Positions 18,317-26,172 of a stretch of DNA of 64,000 nt are shown here, in pieces; the first letter of the stretch is position 1; every line of letters begins with the position of its first letter. Below the pieces are notes generated by a model. That model had not been told where the DNA came from. It did not search any database and was given only the letters and a program-made list of their open reading frames with translations. The position numbers and the translations under genes were made by a program. The stretch is from the NCBI GenBank assembly GCA_023422695.1, contig JAFAGN010000227.1:19277-83276 (forward strand), read 5' to 3'. The stretch comes from Pseudomonadota bacterium (GTDB lineage Bacteria > Pseudomonadota > Alphaproteobacteria > Sphingomonadales > Sphingomonadaceae).

Positions 18317-19890
18317 AAGCCGTCCGCCTGCTTGCTCTATCCTTGATGCTGTCAGTCGCGGCGCCAGCCTGGGCCGAACCACCCAAGGACATCGTCGAAA
18401 GCGTCGAAACTTTGCGCCAGAAGATTGGCACTCCCGGCGTATCGATTGCCATCGTCGAGGATGGCCGGACGACGCTGTCGCGCGGCTGGGGCATCCGCAA
18501 ACTCGGTGAGCGCGCGCCGGTCGACAAACAGACGCTGTTCCAGACCGGCTCGACCGGGAAGGCGATGACAGCGGCGGCGCTCGCGATCCTGGTCGACGAG
18601 GGCAAGATTGCGTGGGACGATCCGGTCATCAAGCATATGCCGTGGTTTCGGATGTACGACGCGTGGGTGACGCGCGAAATCACGATCCGCGACCTGCTCG
18701 TCCACCGCAGCGGGCTGGGGCTGGGGCAGGGCGATCTGATGTTCGTGCCGCGCACCCACTTGACGCGCAAGCAGACGGTCGAGCGCGTTGCGTACCTCAA
18801 GCCCAAGACGAGTTTTCGGTCGGCCTATGCCTATGACAATATCCTCTATGCGGTCGCCGGGCAGTTGATCGAGGAGGTCACGGGCCAGACGTGGGAGGTG
18901 TTCATGCGCGAACGCCTGTTACGGCCCGGCGGCATGAAAGACGGAACGACCGACAGCGAGGATCGCTTTCGCATCCCCAACCGGTCATGGCCCCACGCGC
19001 GGCTGTCGGGGCCACTGCGCGGGCTTGGTCCGCAGCAGGCGCTCAACGAACGCGACGAGCTTGGCCGCAATGGTGCACCCGCGGGCGGGCTTGCATTGAG
19101 CGCCGACGACATGGCGGCGTGGCTGAAGATTCAGCTCGCTTATGGCGCGCTGCCGAACGGGAAACCTCTGTTCAGTGAGGCACAGGCCAGGGAGATGTGG
19201 GCGCCGGTCACCCCGATGCCGATCACCCCGCTTCCCGACAGCCTGAAGCCTGCGCAGCCGAACCAGCAGGCTTATGCGCTCGGCTGGCAGGTGCAGGATT
19301 ATCGCGGCCACCGTATTGTCCAGCACAGCGGCGGGGTGTTCGGATCGATCACCCGCGTCGTGATGATCCCCGACAAAAATGTCGGCTTTGCGATCATGAT
19401 GAACAGCGAGGACAGCGGGATGCTCCTCGGCTTGTATTATGATCTGCTGGACCATTATCTCGATCAACCCGACTATGGCTGGATCGAAAAATGGGAGGCT
19501 TGGTACCAATCGCGCCTCGCCGGCGGGGTGGAATATCTGAAACAGACGCAAGCCTCACCGGTGAAATCGGGGCCGTCGTTGGCGCTCCCGGGCTATGCCG
19601 GACGGTACCGCGATCCCTGGTATGGCGATGTCGTCGTCGGATCCACGGCGAATGGCCTGACGATCGACTTCACCTCGACCCCGCGGATGGCCGGGCGGCT
19701 GAAGCATTGGCAATATGACAGCTTCGTCACCGATTTCGATGACCCGGCGATCGAACCCGCCTATGTGACGTTTGCACTTGATGCCGACGGCAAAGTGACC
19801 GGGGTGACGATGAAGGCGGTGAGCAAGATTGCCGATTTCAGCTGGGACTATCACGATCTGGACCTGAAGCCGGTGGAGGAAAAGAAGTGA
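18313..19890 (+). CDS. exported serine hydrolase, beta-lactamase fold
   Basis: Periplasmic serine hydrolase of the class C beta-lactamase / D-aminopeptidase / esterase family, 525 residues. A signal peptide covers 1-21 (LLALSLMLSVAAPAWA). Catalytic motifs: S80-T-G-K83, Y174-D-N176, and HSGGVFG near residue 337 in place of KTG. The last roughly 100 residues (from GYAGRYRDPWYGDV) resemble the beta-rich C-terminal domain often attached to such hydrolases. Unlike the 9719 gene it has no C-terminal membrane helices. The ATG overlaps the permease stop, and its stop overlaps the next GTG. Placement between a permease and a dipeptidase suggests cleavage of imported peptides or amides, possibly with D-residues. 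Confidence 0.85.
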   Translation: MKAVRLLALSLMLSVAAPAWAEPPKDIVESVETLRQKIGTPGVSIAIVEDGRTTLSRGWGIRKLGERAPVDKQTLFQTGSTGKAMTAAALAILVDEGKIAWDDPVIKHMPWFRMYDAWVTREITIRDLLVHRSGLGLGQGDLMFVPRTHLTRKQTVERVAYLKPKTSFRSAYAYDNILYAVAGQLIEEVTGQTWEVFMRERLLRPGGMKDGTTDSEDRFRIPNRSWPHARLSGPLRGLGPQQALNERDELGRNGAPAGGLALSADDMAAWLKIQLAYGALPNGKPLFSEAQAREMWAPVTPMPITPLPDSLKPAQPNQQAYALGWQVQDYRGHRIVQHSGGVFGSITRVVMIPDKNVGFAIMMNSEDSGMLLGLYYDLLDHYLDQPDYGWIEKWEAWYQSRLAGGVEYLKQTQASPVKSGPSLALPGYAGRYRDPWYGDVVVGSTANGLTIDFTSTPRMAGRLKHWQYDSFVTDFDDPAIEPAYVTFALDADGKVTGVTMKAVSKIADFSWDYHDLDLKPVEEKK

Positions 19891-21068
19891 GGCGTTTTGC
19901 GATCCTGCTGGCCGCCACCGCCTTGTCGGCCTGTTCAACTGGCGAGGAGGCGGTCAAAACGCCCGAAGCGCCGCTGCACAGCCGGATGCTGGTCCTCGAC
20001 ACCCACCTCGACACCCCGCTGCATTTCGAGCGGCAGGGGTGGAGCTTTGCCGACCGCCACGGCCTGACCGCTGACATGGTTCAGCTCGACATTCCGCGGA
20101 TGAAAGACGGCAATCTCGATGGCGGGTTTTTCGTCATCTATACCGAGCAGGGCGCCCTCGATGCCAAGGGCTATGCCGATGCGCTGGCCTTTGCCCGGGC
20201 GCGGTCGGACCTGATCGACGCGACGATCGCCAAGCATGGCGAGGCGATCGGCCCGGCGCGTACCGCCGCCGATGCGCGGACGCTGACCAAGGCGGGCAAG
20301 CTGATCGCCTTCAAATCGATGGAAAACAGCTATCCGCTGGGCGAGGATCTGACGTTGCTCGCCGAGTTCCACGAAAAGGGCGTGCGCATGGCGGGACCGG
20401 TGCATAGCAGGACCAATCAGTTCGCCGACAGCGCGACGGGCGAGGCGCGCTGGCAGGGATTGAGCCCGCTCGGCAAGCAGTGGGTCGCCGAAATGAATCG
20501 GCTGGGTATCGTCATCGACGCCAGCCATTCGTCCGATCCGGCATTCGACCAGATGCTGGCACTGTCGAAATATCCGATCATCCTCTCGCATTCGAGCCTG
20601 CGGTCGGCGAACGACCATCCGCGCAATCTGGATGAAGGGCGATTGAAAGCACTGGCGGCGAAGGGCGGCGCGATGTGCATTTCGACAATCTTCATGTCGG
20701 ATATGAACATGACCCCGGCGCGCGGCGAATTGTTCGGTCAGTACGAACGCATTGGCACGCTCTCTCCTGCGCAGCAGGCCGAACTCAACCGCCAATGGCG
20801 CGAGCTCGACAAGACCGAACCGCTTTGGGCGGCCGATTTCGAGCAATATATGGCGATGGTGCTGCGCGCGATCGAGGTCGCGGGGCCGGACCATATCTGC
20901 TTCGGCGCCGACTGGGATGGCGGCGGTGGGCTGGCCGGGATCGAGGATATTTCGGCGCTGCCGAAAGTCACCGAGCGGCTGAAGGCGGCGGGCTATTCCG
21001 ACGCCGACATCGAAAAGATGTGGAGCGGCAACGTGCTGCGCATATTGGCGGCGCAGCAGACGCGCTGA
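19887..21068 (+). CDS. M19 membrane dipeptidase, lipoprotein
   Basis: Zinc dipeptidase of the renal dipeptidase family, 393 residues, able in known members to cleave dipeptides including L-D forms. The signal peptide ends in the lipobox LSAC (Cys16), so the enzyme is a lipoprotein anchored to a membrane. All expected zinc ligands are present: H40-L-D42 (VLDTHLDTP), E146 (SMENSYPLG), H214 (DASHSS), H235 (LSHSSLR), and the aspartate in FGADWDGG. This contrasts with the degenerate site in the 12789 paralogue. The GTG start overlaps the preceding stop, with GGAGGAAAAGAA as ribosome site. It is the last gene of the locus; 87 bases with no clear terminator separate it from the cysteine protease gene. 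Confidence 0.92.
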   Translation: MRRFAILLAATALSACSTGEEAVKTPEAPLHSRMLVLDTHLDTPLHFERQGWSFADRHGLTADMVQLDIPRMKDGNLDGGFFVIYTEQGALDAKGYADALAFARARSDLIDATIAKHGEAIGPARTAADARTLTKAGKLIAFKSMENSYPLGEDLTLLAEFHEKGVRMAGPVHSRTNQFADSATGEARWQGLSPLGKQWVAEMNRLGIVIDASHSSDPAFDQMLALSKYPIILSHSSLRSANDHPRNLDEGRLKALAAKGGAMCISTIFMSDMNMTPARGELFGQYERIGTLSPAQQAELNRQWRELDKTEPLWAADFEQYMAMVLRAIEVAGPDHICFGADWDGGGGLAGIEDISALPKVTERLKAAGYSDADIEKMWSGNVLRILAAQQTR

Positions 21069-21155
21069 ACCACGCGGTGCCGCAGCATCGCGGTGGGACA
21101 ATCGTCAAGGCGTCGTTAACCATGTTGCTGAAGCGAATTCTCACCTCGCTCCGGC

Positions 21156-22340
21156 ATGCCTCGCGCTATGTTCGCGCGGGTCCATCTTTCAACGATCACC
21201 AGCGTGGCCGCGCTTGCGCTGGCCGCGGTCGCGGTGGCGGCGCCAGCCACGGCCCATGCCGCGATCGATGCACCCGCGATGAAACTGGCCAATGCCAAGG
21301 CCTTTGCGATCGGTGACACCTGCCGCGCCAGCGTCGTGCCGGCATCGGCGGCGCCCGAATTGGCCGTCGTGCGCGCGCTCGAACCCGAAGCGCCGAGCGC
21401 GCTTGACCGCATGCGGATGAGCCAGGAACAACCGGCGGCGACGGCCGAGGTCGCGCGCGCGCCGGACAGCCCGATGGTTGCCCGCGCGATCACGCGCGGC
21501 GCCGACCGCCTGTTCAAGGCCGATCGCCCGATGGTGGCTCTGGCGCGGGTCGATTGTAGCGCGCCGTTGGTAAAAATGGCGCTGCCCGCCGTGGTGGACG
21601 ACGACAGCGAGCTGGGAACCATGGCGATCCCGGTCGACACGACGCGCTTTGACGATCGCTGGTCGCGCGTGCGCCGGGCGCCTGCCGCGCGGGTGATGCA
21701 GGCCCAGCTCGATCGCGCTTCCGTGACGCGGGGGTTGGGTGAAGCGGCGACGCTTGAGCGCGTCAATCTGTGGGTGAACCGCCAGATCGCCTATGCCGAT
21801 GACGAGCGCAATTATCGGCAGCGCGATTTCTGGGCGACCGCCGATGAAACGGTGGCGCGAGGGAGCGGCGATTGCGAAGATTATGCGATCCTGAAAATGC
21901 ATATGCTGCGCGCGGCGGGGTTCGACGACGATCGCATGAAGCTTGTGCTGCTGCGCGATCTTGCGATCAACGCCGACCATGCGTTTCTATTGGTCCGGTC
22001 GGCGACGGGCTGGGTCGTGCTCGATAATATGACCGATCGCATCTACGACGGGCGCCAGGCCAATGCGGTGCGCCCGATCATGTCGTTCAGCGGCGACCGG
22101 CGCTGGATCCACGGCTATCGCGATGCGCCCACAGTCGCCCCCACGGTTATGGCTGCGGCTGCCGCGCCCAAGGCTTCGGCCACCATCTTTGCGAGCGCCG
22201 CGCCTGCGACGATCGGACGCGCTTCGTTCAAGACTGCGCTGGCACCCTCGCCGCGGATCAAGCTTGCTCTGGTGCATGTTTCGATCGGCAACGAACGGCC
22301 CAGACTGTTCGGACGTTGGTCGCCGCGCGGAGCCAGATGA
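21156..22340 (+). CDS. BTLCP transglutaminase-like cysteine protease, LapG-like
   Basis: Exported protease of the bacterial transglutaminase-like cysteine proteinase family; LapG members cut giant adhesins near their N terminus and so free them from the cell surface. A signal peptide covers about residues 10-36. The catalytic triad is visible: C240 in GSGDCEDYA, H275 in NADHAFLLV, D290 in VVLDNMTD. The cysteine is flanked by Asp and Glu (DCE), the pair that binds calcium in LapG. A long variable segment (37-165) precedes the catalytic domain, and a roughly 80-residue alanine-rich tail follows it. ATG 21156 or ATG 21168 could be the start; neither has a strong ribosome site. It sits near a type I secretion locus whose adhesin bears a PAAG motif. 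Confidence 0.85.
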   Translation: MPRAMFARVHLSTITSVAALALAAVAVAAPATAHAAIDAPAMKLANAKAFAIGDTCRASVVPASAAPELAVVRALEPEAPSALDRMRMSQEQPAATAEVARAPDSPMVARAITRGADRLFKADRPMVALARVDCSAPLVKMALPAVVDDDSELGTMAIPVDTTRFDDRWSRVRRAPAARVMQAQLDRASVTRGLGEAATLERVNLWVNRQIAYADDERNYRQRDFWATADETVARGSGDCEDYAILKMHMLRAAGFDDDRMKLVLLRDLAINADHAFLLVRSATGWVVLDNMTDRIYDGRQANAVRPIMSFSGDRRWIHGYRDAPTVAPTVMAAAAAPKASATIFASAAPATIGRASFKTALAPSPRIKLALVHVSIGNERPRLFGRWSPRGAR

Positions 22341-22884
22341 CGGCCGCGACCGCGGTACGCAAAGCAAATAACCCAATTTCAGCAGCTTCGGTGACCCGGA
22401 TGAGATGTCGCCAAATTGGCAGCATCGAATCGGCGGCGACTCGCATCGCGCGATACATTCGAATCGGATTCTTTATCGTTTGACGATCGCCGATTAACCA
22501 GAATTGTTAGGGGTTGCGGCCGAAATCGGGCTGATGTCCGCGCGATCCATCACCCAAAAGGCTAGCGAATCCGCGATTCTGCGACTGAAACTTAAACCCC
22601 CGCATTTCGTGCGATTACAGTCGACTCGGCGCCAGCGGGGACGGATCCTGCCTGCGCACCGCGGGAATCGACCATACCTCTTTGTGGGTATGTATCAAAA
22701 TCCTCGTAGATTCTGTCATTTAGTTGTATAACCTTTAGGGTAGTTATTGGGTAACGAAACTAAAAGGTTAACTTTTTCAACGTGGGGAGGGGTCCGCCGC
22801 GATGAAGATCAAAGGGAATTTGGAGTTCAGACCGAAGTCCAGACAAGTTGGGTCGCCTTGACTGAGAGTTCAGGGGAGGCGGAA
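22341..22884. other. 544-base intergenic region before the LuxR-type gene
   Basis: No convincing gene: a 75-codon open frame at 22504-22731 lacks a ribosome site and looks random. Base composition falls toward AT between 22680 and 22780, where the LuxR promoter and a dyad (22730-22769) probably lie. The distance to the LuxR ATG implies an untranslated leader of about 100 bases. Confidence 0.6.
22730..22769 (+). promoter_or_regulatory. candidate regulatory dyad upstream of LuxR gene
   Basis: AACCTTTAG (22730-22738) is followed by CTAAAAGGTT (22760-22769), an inverted repeat with one extra base. Within it, TTAGGGTAGTT (22735-22745) recurs exactly on the minus strand at 45298-45288, upstream of the second TolC gene. 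This suggests a common regulator site for the two secretion loci, but 11 bases alone could be chance. Confidence 0.35.
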
Positions 22885-23625
22885 ATGTCGCAATTGATCA
22901 AGATCTCGCTTTTGGCGAGATATGAAATCGCGAGGGAAGGATTGCGCAACATCCTTTCCGGCGAAAGCTTTCAAATCCAGGCGTCGGTATCCGACGCTTC
23001 GGCGTTGCTCGACCCAGAGGGTCGGATTGCGGATGACGTCGATTGTCATGTCATCGTCGTCGATGGCGGCGATACCGGTTTTGGCCTCGACGCCTGTCGC
23101 CGGATTGCCGCGAAGAAGGAACAGGCGCGCCTGGCGTTGCTGTTCGACCACTATGTCTTTGAGGACGTGGTCGAGGCGTTTCAGATCGGCGTCGATGCGG
23201 TAATCATCAAGGAAATCCTTTGTGCGCCGTTGGTCGAATCGATCAAGCTGGTGGCGCTGGGTGAGAAGGTTTTCCCTTCGCAACTGGTCAATAACCTGAC
23301 CAGCTGGGTGCCGGCGGCGCTTGGCGGCGACTGGAAAAGCAGCGCAGCGTCCGTCGGACTGTCCGACCGCGAAATCGAAATCCTCGAAAGCATCATGGCC
23401 GGGATGGCCAACAAAGTGATCGCGCGCCAGTTCGGTATCTGCGAAGCGACCGTCAAGGTGCATGTGAAGGCGATCCTGCGCAAACTGGGCGTCGAGAACC
23501 GGACCCAAGCGGCAACCTGGGGGGTCAAGAATGGCCTGGGGGAGCCGGTGCAGCTAAACCTTCGCGAGGTAAGGCCCGTTCGCGCCCCGATTAGGCCGCC
23601 GCCATTGGCGGGCCGCGCAGCCTGA
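22885..23625 (+). CDS. LuxR/NarL-type response regulator with atypical receiver
   Basis: 246-residue regulator. ATG 22885 follows GGGGAGGCGG and is chosen over an upstream GTG-type frame. The N-terminal receiver-like domain (1-125) keeps the phospho-site-like aspartate in HVIVVDGGD, but the acidic pair normally in the first strand is absent (SLLARYEIAREG), so phosphorylation by a kinase is doubtful. The C-terminal helix-turn-helix (about 165-230) is typical: LSDREIEILESIMAGM, then CEATVKVHVKAILRKLG. An intrinsic terminator follows. It converges with the type I secretion genes and neighbours the LapG-like gene, so it may control adhesin production; no kinase gene is nearby. Confidence 0.85.
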   Translation: MSQLIKISLLARYEIAREGLRNILSGESFQIQASVSDASALLDPEGRIADDVDCHVIVVDGGDTGFGLDACRRIAAKKEQARLALLFDHYVFEDVVEAFQIGVDAVIIKEILCAPLVESIKLVALGEKVFPSQLVNNLTSWVPAALGGDWKSSAASVGLSDREIEILESIMAGMANKVIARQFGICEATVKVHVKAILRKLGVENRTQAATWGVKNGLGEPVQLNLREVRPVRAPIRPPPLAGRAA

Positions 23626-23650
23626 CGCGATCGAGCAAGCATCGAAACCG

Positions 23651-23691
23651 AAAAGGGGCGCCGCGACCATCTTCGCAGCGCCCCCTTTTTG
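23651..23691 (+). terminator. intrinsic terminator of LuxR gene
   Basis: GGGGCGCCGCGA pairs with TTCGCAGCGCCCC (one bulge/mismatch) around a short loop and is followed by a run of five T. The plus-strand A-run before the stem also gives the minus strand a T-run, so it may act in both directions. Confidence 0.85.
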
Positions 23692-23751
23692 TTGTCCAAA
23701 CACAGGGTCTTTAAGTCGGGATCACATACGATAGGATCGAATGCGAAACCA

Positions 23752-23812
23752 TAGCCCTGAGCCGGTCGAAGGGCACTTCCCGGTGAGGCGCCCTTCGACC
23801 GGTTCAGGGCTA
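23752..23812. repeat. REP-like intergenic palindrome
   Basis: Two 23-base arms (23752-23774 and 23790-23812) are almost perfect inverted copies around a 15-base loop; the core is CCGGTCGAAGGGC. This resembles the dispersed palindromes common between sphingomonad genes. It lies between the convergent LuxR and HlyD genes and may also stop transcription. Confidence 0.7.
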
Positions 23813-23836
23813 CGATTCAATCCAAAGCATCCCGCT

Positions 23837-25114
23837 CTAGCGTTCGGTAAACGCCTCGGACCGCGCGCGAAGGAACGGCTTGAACAAATAGCTGAGCACG
23901 CTTTTCTTCCCCGTCAGCACCTCGACATCGCAAACCATGCCGGGAGTGATCGGCAACTGGCGACGGCCATTTTTCAGATAGGCGACGTCGGTTTCGACGA
24001 CGACTGTGAAATAAGCTTCCTTGGTGGTTTCGTCATACAGGCTGTCGGGTGAAATCTGCACGACGCGGCCCGACAAACCGCCATAGACTGCAAAGTCATA
24101 GGCAGTGACTTTGACATTGGCGCGGTCGTTGACCTTGATGAAGGCAATGTCGCGCGGCGCGACGCGCGCTTCGACCAGCAATTTGTCGCCAACCGGCACC
24201 ACCTGCATGATCTTTTGCCCGGCCTGAACAAAGCCGCCCACCGTCGTGACCTGAACGTCGTTGACGATGCCGTTGGCGGGCGAACGGATTTCGCTGCGCT
24301 GCTGGCGTCCCGCGGCGCCGCGCAGCGATTCCGAATTGACCGCCATCTTGGCGACGATCTGGTTGCGTTCGTCGAGCGCTTCCTGACGAAACTCCAACCC
24401 GGCTGCGGCAACCTGCGCCTGTGCCTCGCTGATCGCGGCGGCGGCGCGCGACGCGGCCTGTTCGGCGGCGGCGAGCTTGCCGCGCACCTCGGTCACCTCG
24501 CGCTGGGCGTTGAGCAATTCGGTTTGGGGGACGATCGATTTGGCGGCGAGCGGCGCGAGCAGGTCGACCTGGTTCTGCGCGAGCGACAAGCTCGATCGCA
24601 GCGACGCGATCGTCGCCTGCGCCTCACCATAGTCGCGGCGGCGCTGCTCGACCGCGGCGTTCAGCGCCATCCGGCGGCTGCGCTGGGTCGCGGCGCGTAC
24701 TGATTGCAAATCGGCTTCCTGGCTGCATTCGGCGGGCCGGATGCCGCTCGCGTTGGGCGTGCAATCGGCCCCCGCGCCGCCATTGCCCTCGCGGCCGAGG
24801 CGCGCCGCACGCGCCGCCAGCGAGCGGTTCTCGGCCTCGATCTGCCCTAGCTGCGACGAGGATTCGGTGTCGTCGAGGCGGACCAGCAACTGGCCCTTGC
24901 GCACCGCCTGGCCCGACCGCACGACGATATCCAGGATCGTTGCCGGTTCGGCGGACTGGACGATCTGCGCCTTGCTCGACGGAATGACGCGTCCCTGGCC
25001 GCGGGTGACTTCATCGACCTGCGCAAAGCTGGCCCAGCTGACGAAGACGAACATGCCGACGCCCGATGCCAGGATGATCCGGCGCGTGCCGACATAGGGC
25101 CGCGATCTGATCAT
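23837..25114 (-). CDS. HlyD-family type I secretion membrane fusion protein (locus A)
   Basis: Periplasmic adaptor, 425 residues, joining the inner-membrane ABC exporter to the TolC channel. One N-terminal membrane helix (about 10-30, IILASGVGMFVFVSWASF) is followed by the lipoyl half-motif with GQGRVIPSSKAQIVQS. A long coiled-coil hairpin rich in Ala, Gln and Arg covers about 95-260. The second lipoyl part and beta-barrel follow (RSPANGIVNDVQVTTVGG near 275), then VVETDVAYLKNG and PGMVCDVEVLTGKKSVLSYL, the classic HlyD C terminus. Its start overlaps the stop of the SleB-type gene (ATGA). It is the last gene of the minus-strand secretion operon and is LapC-like by context. Confidence 0.93.
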   Translation of the reverse strand: MIRSRPYVGTRRIILASGVGMFVFVSWASFAQVDEVTRGQGRVIPSSKAQIVQSAEPATILDIVVRSGQAVRKGQLLVRLDDTESSSQLGQIEAENRSLAARAARLGREGNGGAGADCTPNASGIRPAECSQEADLQSVRAATQRSRRMALNAAVEQRRRDYGEAQATIASLRSSLSLAQNQVDLLAPLAAKSIVPQTELLNAQREVTEVRGKLAAAEQAASRAAAAISEAQAQVAAAGLEFRQEALDERNQIVAKMAVNSESLRGAAGRQQRSEIRSPANGIVNDVQVTTVGGFVQAGQKIMQVVPVGDKLLVEARVAPRDIAFIKVNDRANVKVTAYDFAVYGGLSGRVVQISPDSLYDETTKEAYFTVVVETDVAYLKNGRRQLPITPGMVCDVEVLTGKKSVLSYLFKPFLRARSEAFTER

Positions 25115-26172
25115 GATCCACTCTCCTTTGCGGCGACGTCAAATTCGCCGCCCTGCTGCCGCGCCATCATCCGCGAGGCGCGGCTGGTTTCTTCGGGCTC
25201 GGGAATTGCGAGTTCCCAGCCGAGCGATGTATCGAGCCGCCCGCCGGCGTCATTGTCGGCGCGGCGGTCCTGCATGGCTTCGAGCGTATTGCCGGACGAA
25301 GCCTGGATCAGACCTTGGCCCTCGCCGCCGTCGCGCCCTCGCACCACCGCGCTGCGCGCCAGGATCGTCGGAATTGCCTCCATTCCGCTATAGCGGCCCG
25401 AAAACGCCCCGGGCGTGCCCCATTTGCCGGGCCAGCGATAAAAGATATGCGCGCCGAGCTGTGCGATCTTGACCAGCTTGGGCGCCCAATAGGGTGACAC
25501 ATAATTGGCATGGTAATGGGTCGCGTGGCCGACCGACGGTTCGACATAGCCTGCAAGCGCGGCGCGCGCGATATCCTCTGCCTCCTGCCATTTGGCGGCA
25601 TTGGGACGCCGATTGAGCGAACCGTCGCAGGTAAAGCTGAACTGGCACACCGGGCGGTTGACGCCCTGATAGACGACGCCGCAAATCGATTTTGGAAAGG
25701 CGGGGTGCAGAGCGCGGTTGATGACGACCTGCGCCACCGCGCGCCGTCCGGCGAGGGGTTCGTAAGCCGCCTCGAAATACACCGCCTGGGTCAGGCAGCG
25801 GAGCGCGGTCAGCGCCGCCTTCTGATCGACGGTCACCGGGTGGAATGGCCGCGCCGACGCCACCGGACCGGTGGAAAAGGGGATGGCTTCGTTGCGCGTC
25901 ATCGCCGTTTCTGGCGCCTGGATCGGCGTGGCGCCCGGATCTTCAGTCAATTGGATCAGCCGCACCATTTCGGGATCGGTGATCACGGGCGCATCGGGGC
26001 TGCTGTAACCGGCGTCGGCGGTATCGCTGCCGACGAAGGCGAACAATTGATCCCACATCGTCCGCGAGGTCAGCAGGGTGACGACCACCGCCATAATCAC
26101 CAGCCACTTGATGGTGCGGCGGTTGTCGTCGCGGGCGACGGTGCCATATCGCCGGGCGGTCGCGGCGGTCAT
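25111..26172 (-). CDS. SleB-type cell wall hydrolase inside the secretion operon
   Basis: 353-residue protein with a cytoplasmic N terminus, one membrane anchor (about 22-36, WLVIMAVVVTLL) and a periplasmic Hydrolase_2/SleB domain at about 120-265. The domain shows AVYFEAAYEPLAGRRAVAQVV with the likely catalytic Glu in YFEA, INRALHPAFPKSICGVV, and the CQFSFTCDGS motif typical of SleB/CwlJ lytic transglycosylase-like enzymes. A roughly 85-residue acidic, disordered-looking tail follows. It overlaps both the ABC gene and the HlyD gene by 4 bases, so it is made with the exporter. The likely role is local opening of peptidoglycan for assembly of the envelope-spanning complex; that role is inference from position. 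Confidence 0.85.
   Translation of the reverse strand: MTAATARRYGTVARDDNRRTIKWLVIMAVVVTLLTSRTMWDQLFAFVGSDTADAGYSSPDAPVITDPEMVRLIQLTEDPGATPIQAPETAMTRNEAIPFSTGPVASARPFHPVTVDQKAALTALRCLTQAVYFEAAYEPLAGRRAVAQVVINRALHPAFPKSICGVVYQGVNRPVCQFSFTCDGSLNRRPNAAKWQEAEDIARAALAGYVEPSVGHATHYHANYVSPYWAPKLVKIAQLGAHIFYRWPGKWGTPGAFSGRYSGMEAIPTILARSAVVRGRDGGEGQGLIQASSGNTLEAMQDRRADNDAGGRLDTSLGWELAIPEPEETSRASRMMARQQGGEFDVAAKESGS

Noticed and set aside
21071..21098. Imperfect hairpin after the M19 lipoprotein gene considered as a terminator
   Set aside because: Two bulges and no T-run, so it was not called.
22504..22731. 75-codon open frame before the LuxR gene
   Set aside because: No ribosome site, no recognisable motif, and it ends in the likely promoter region.
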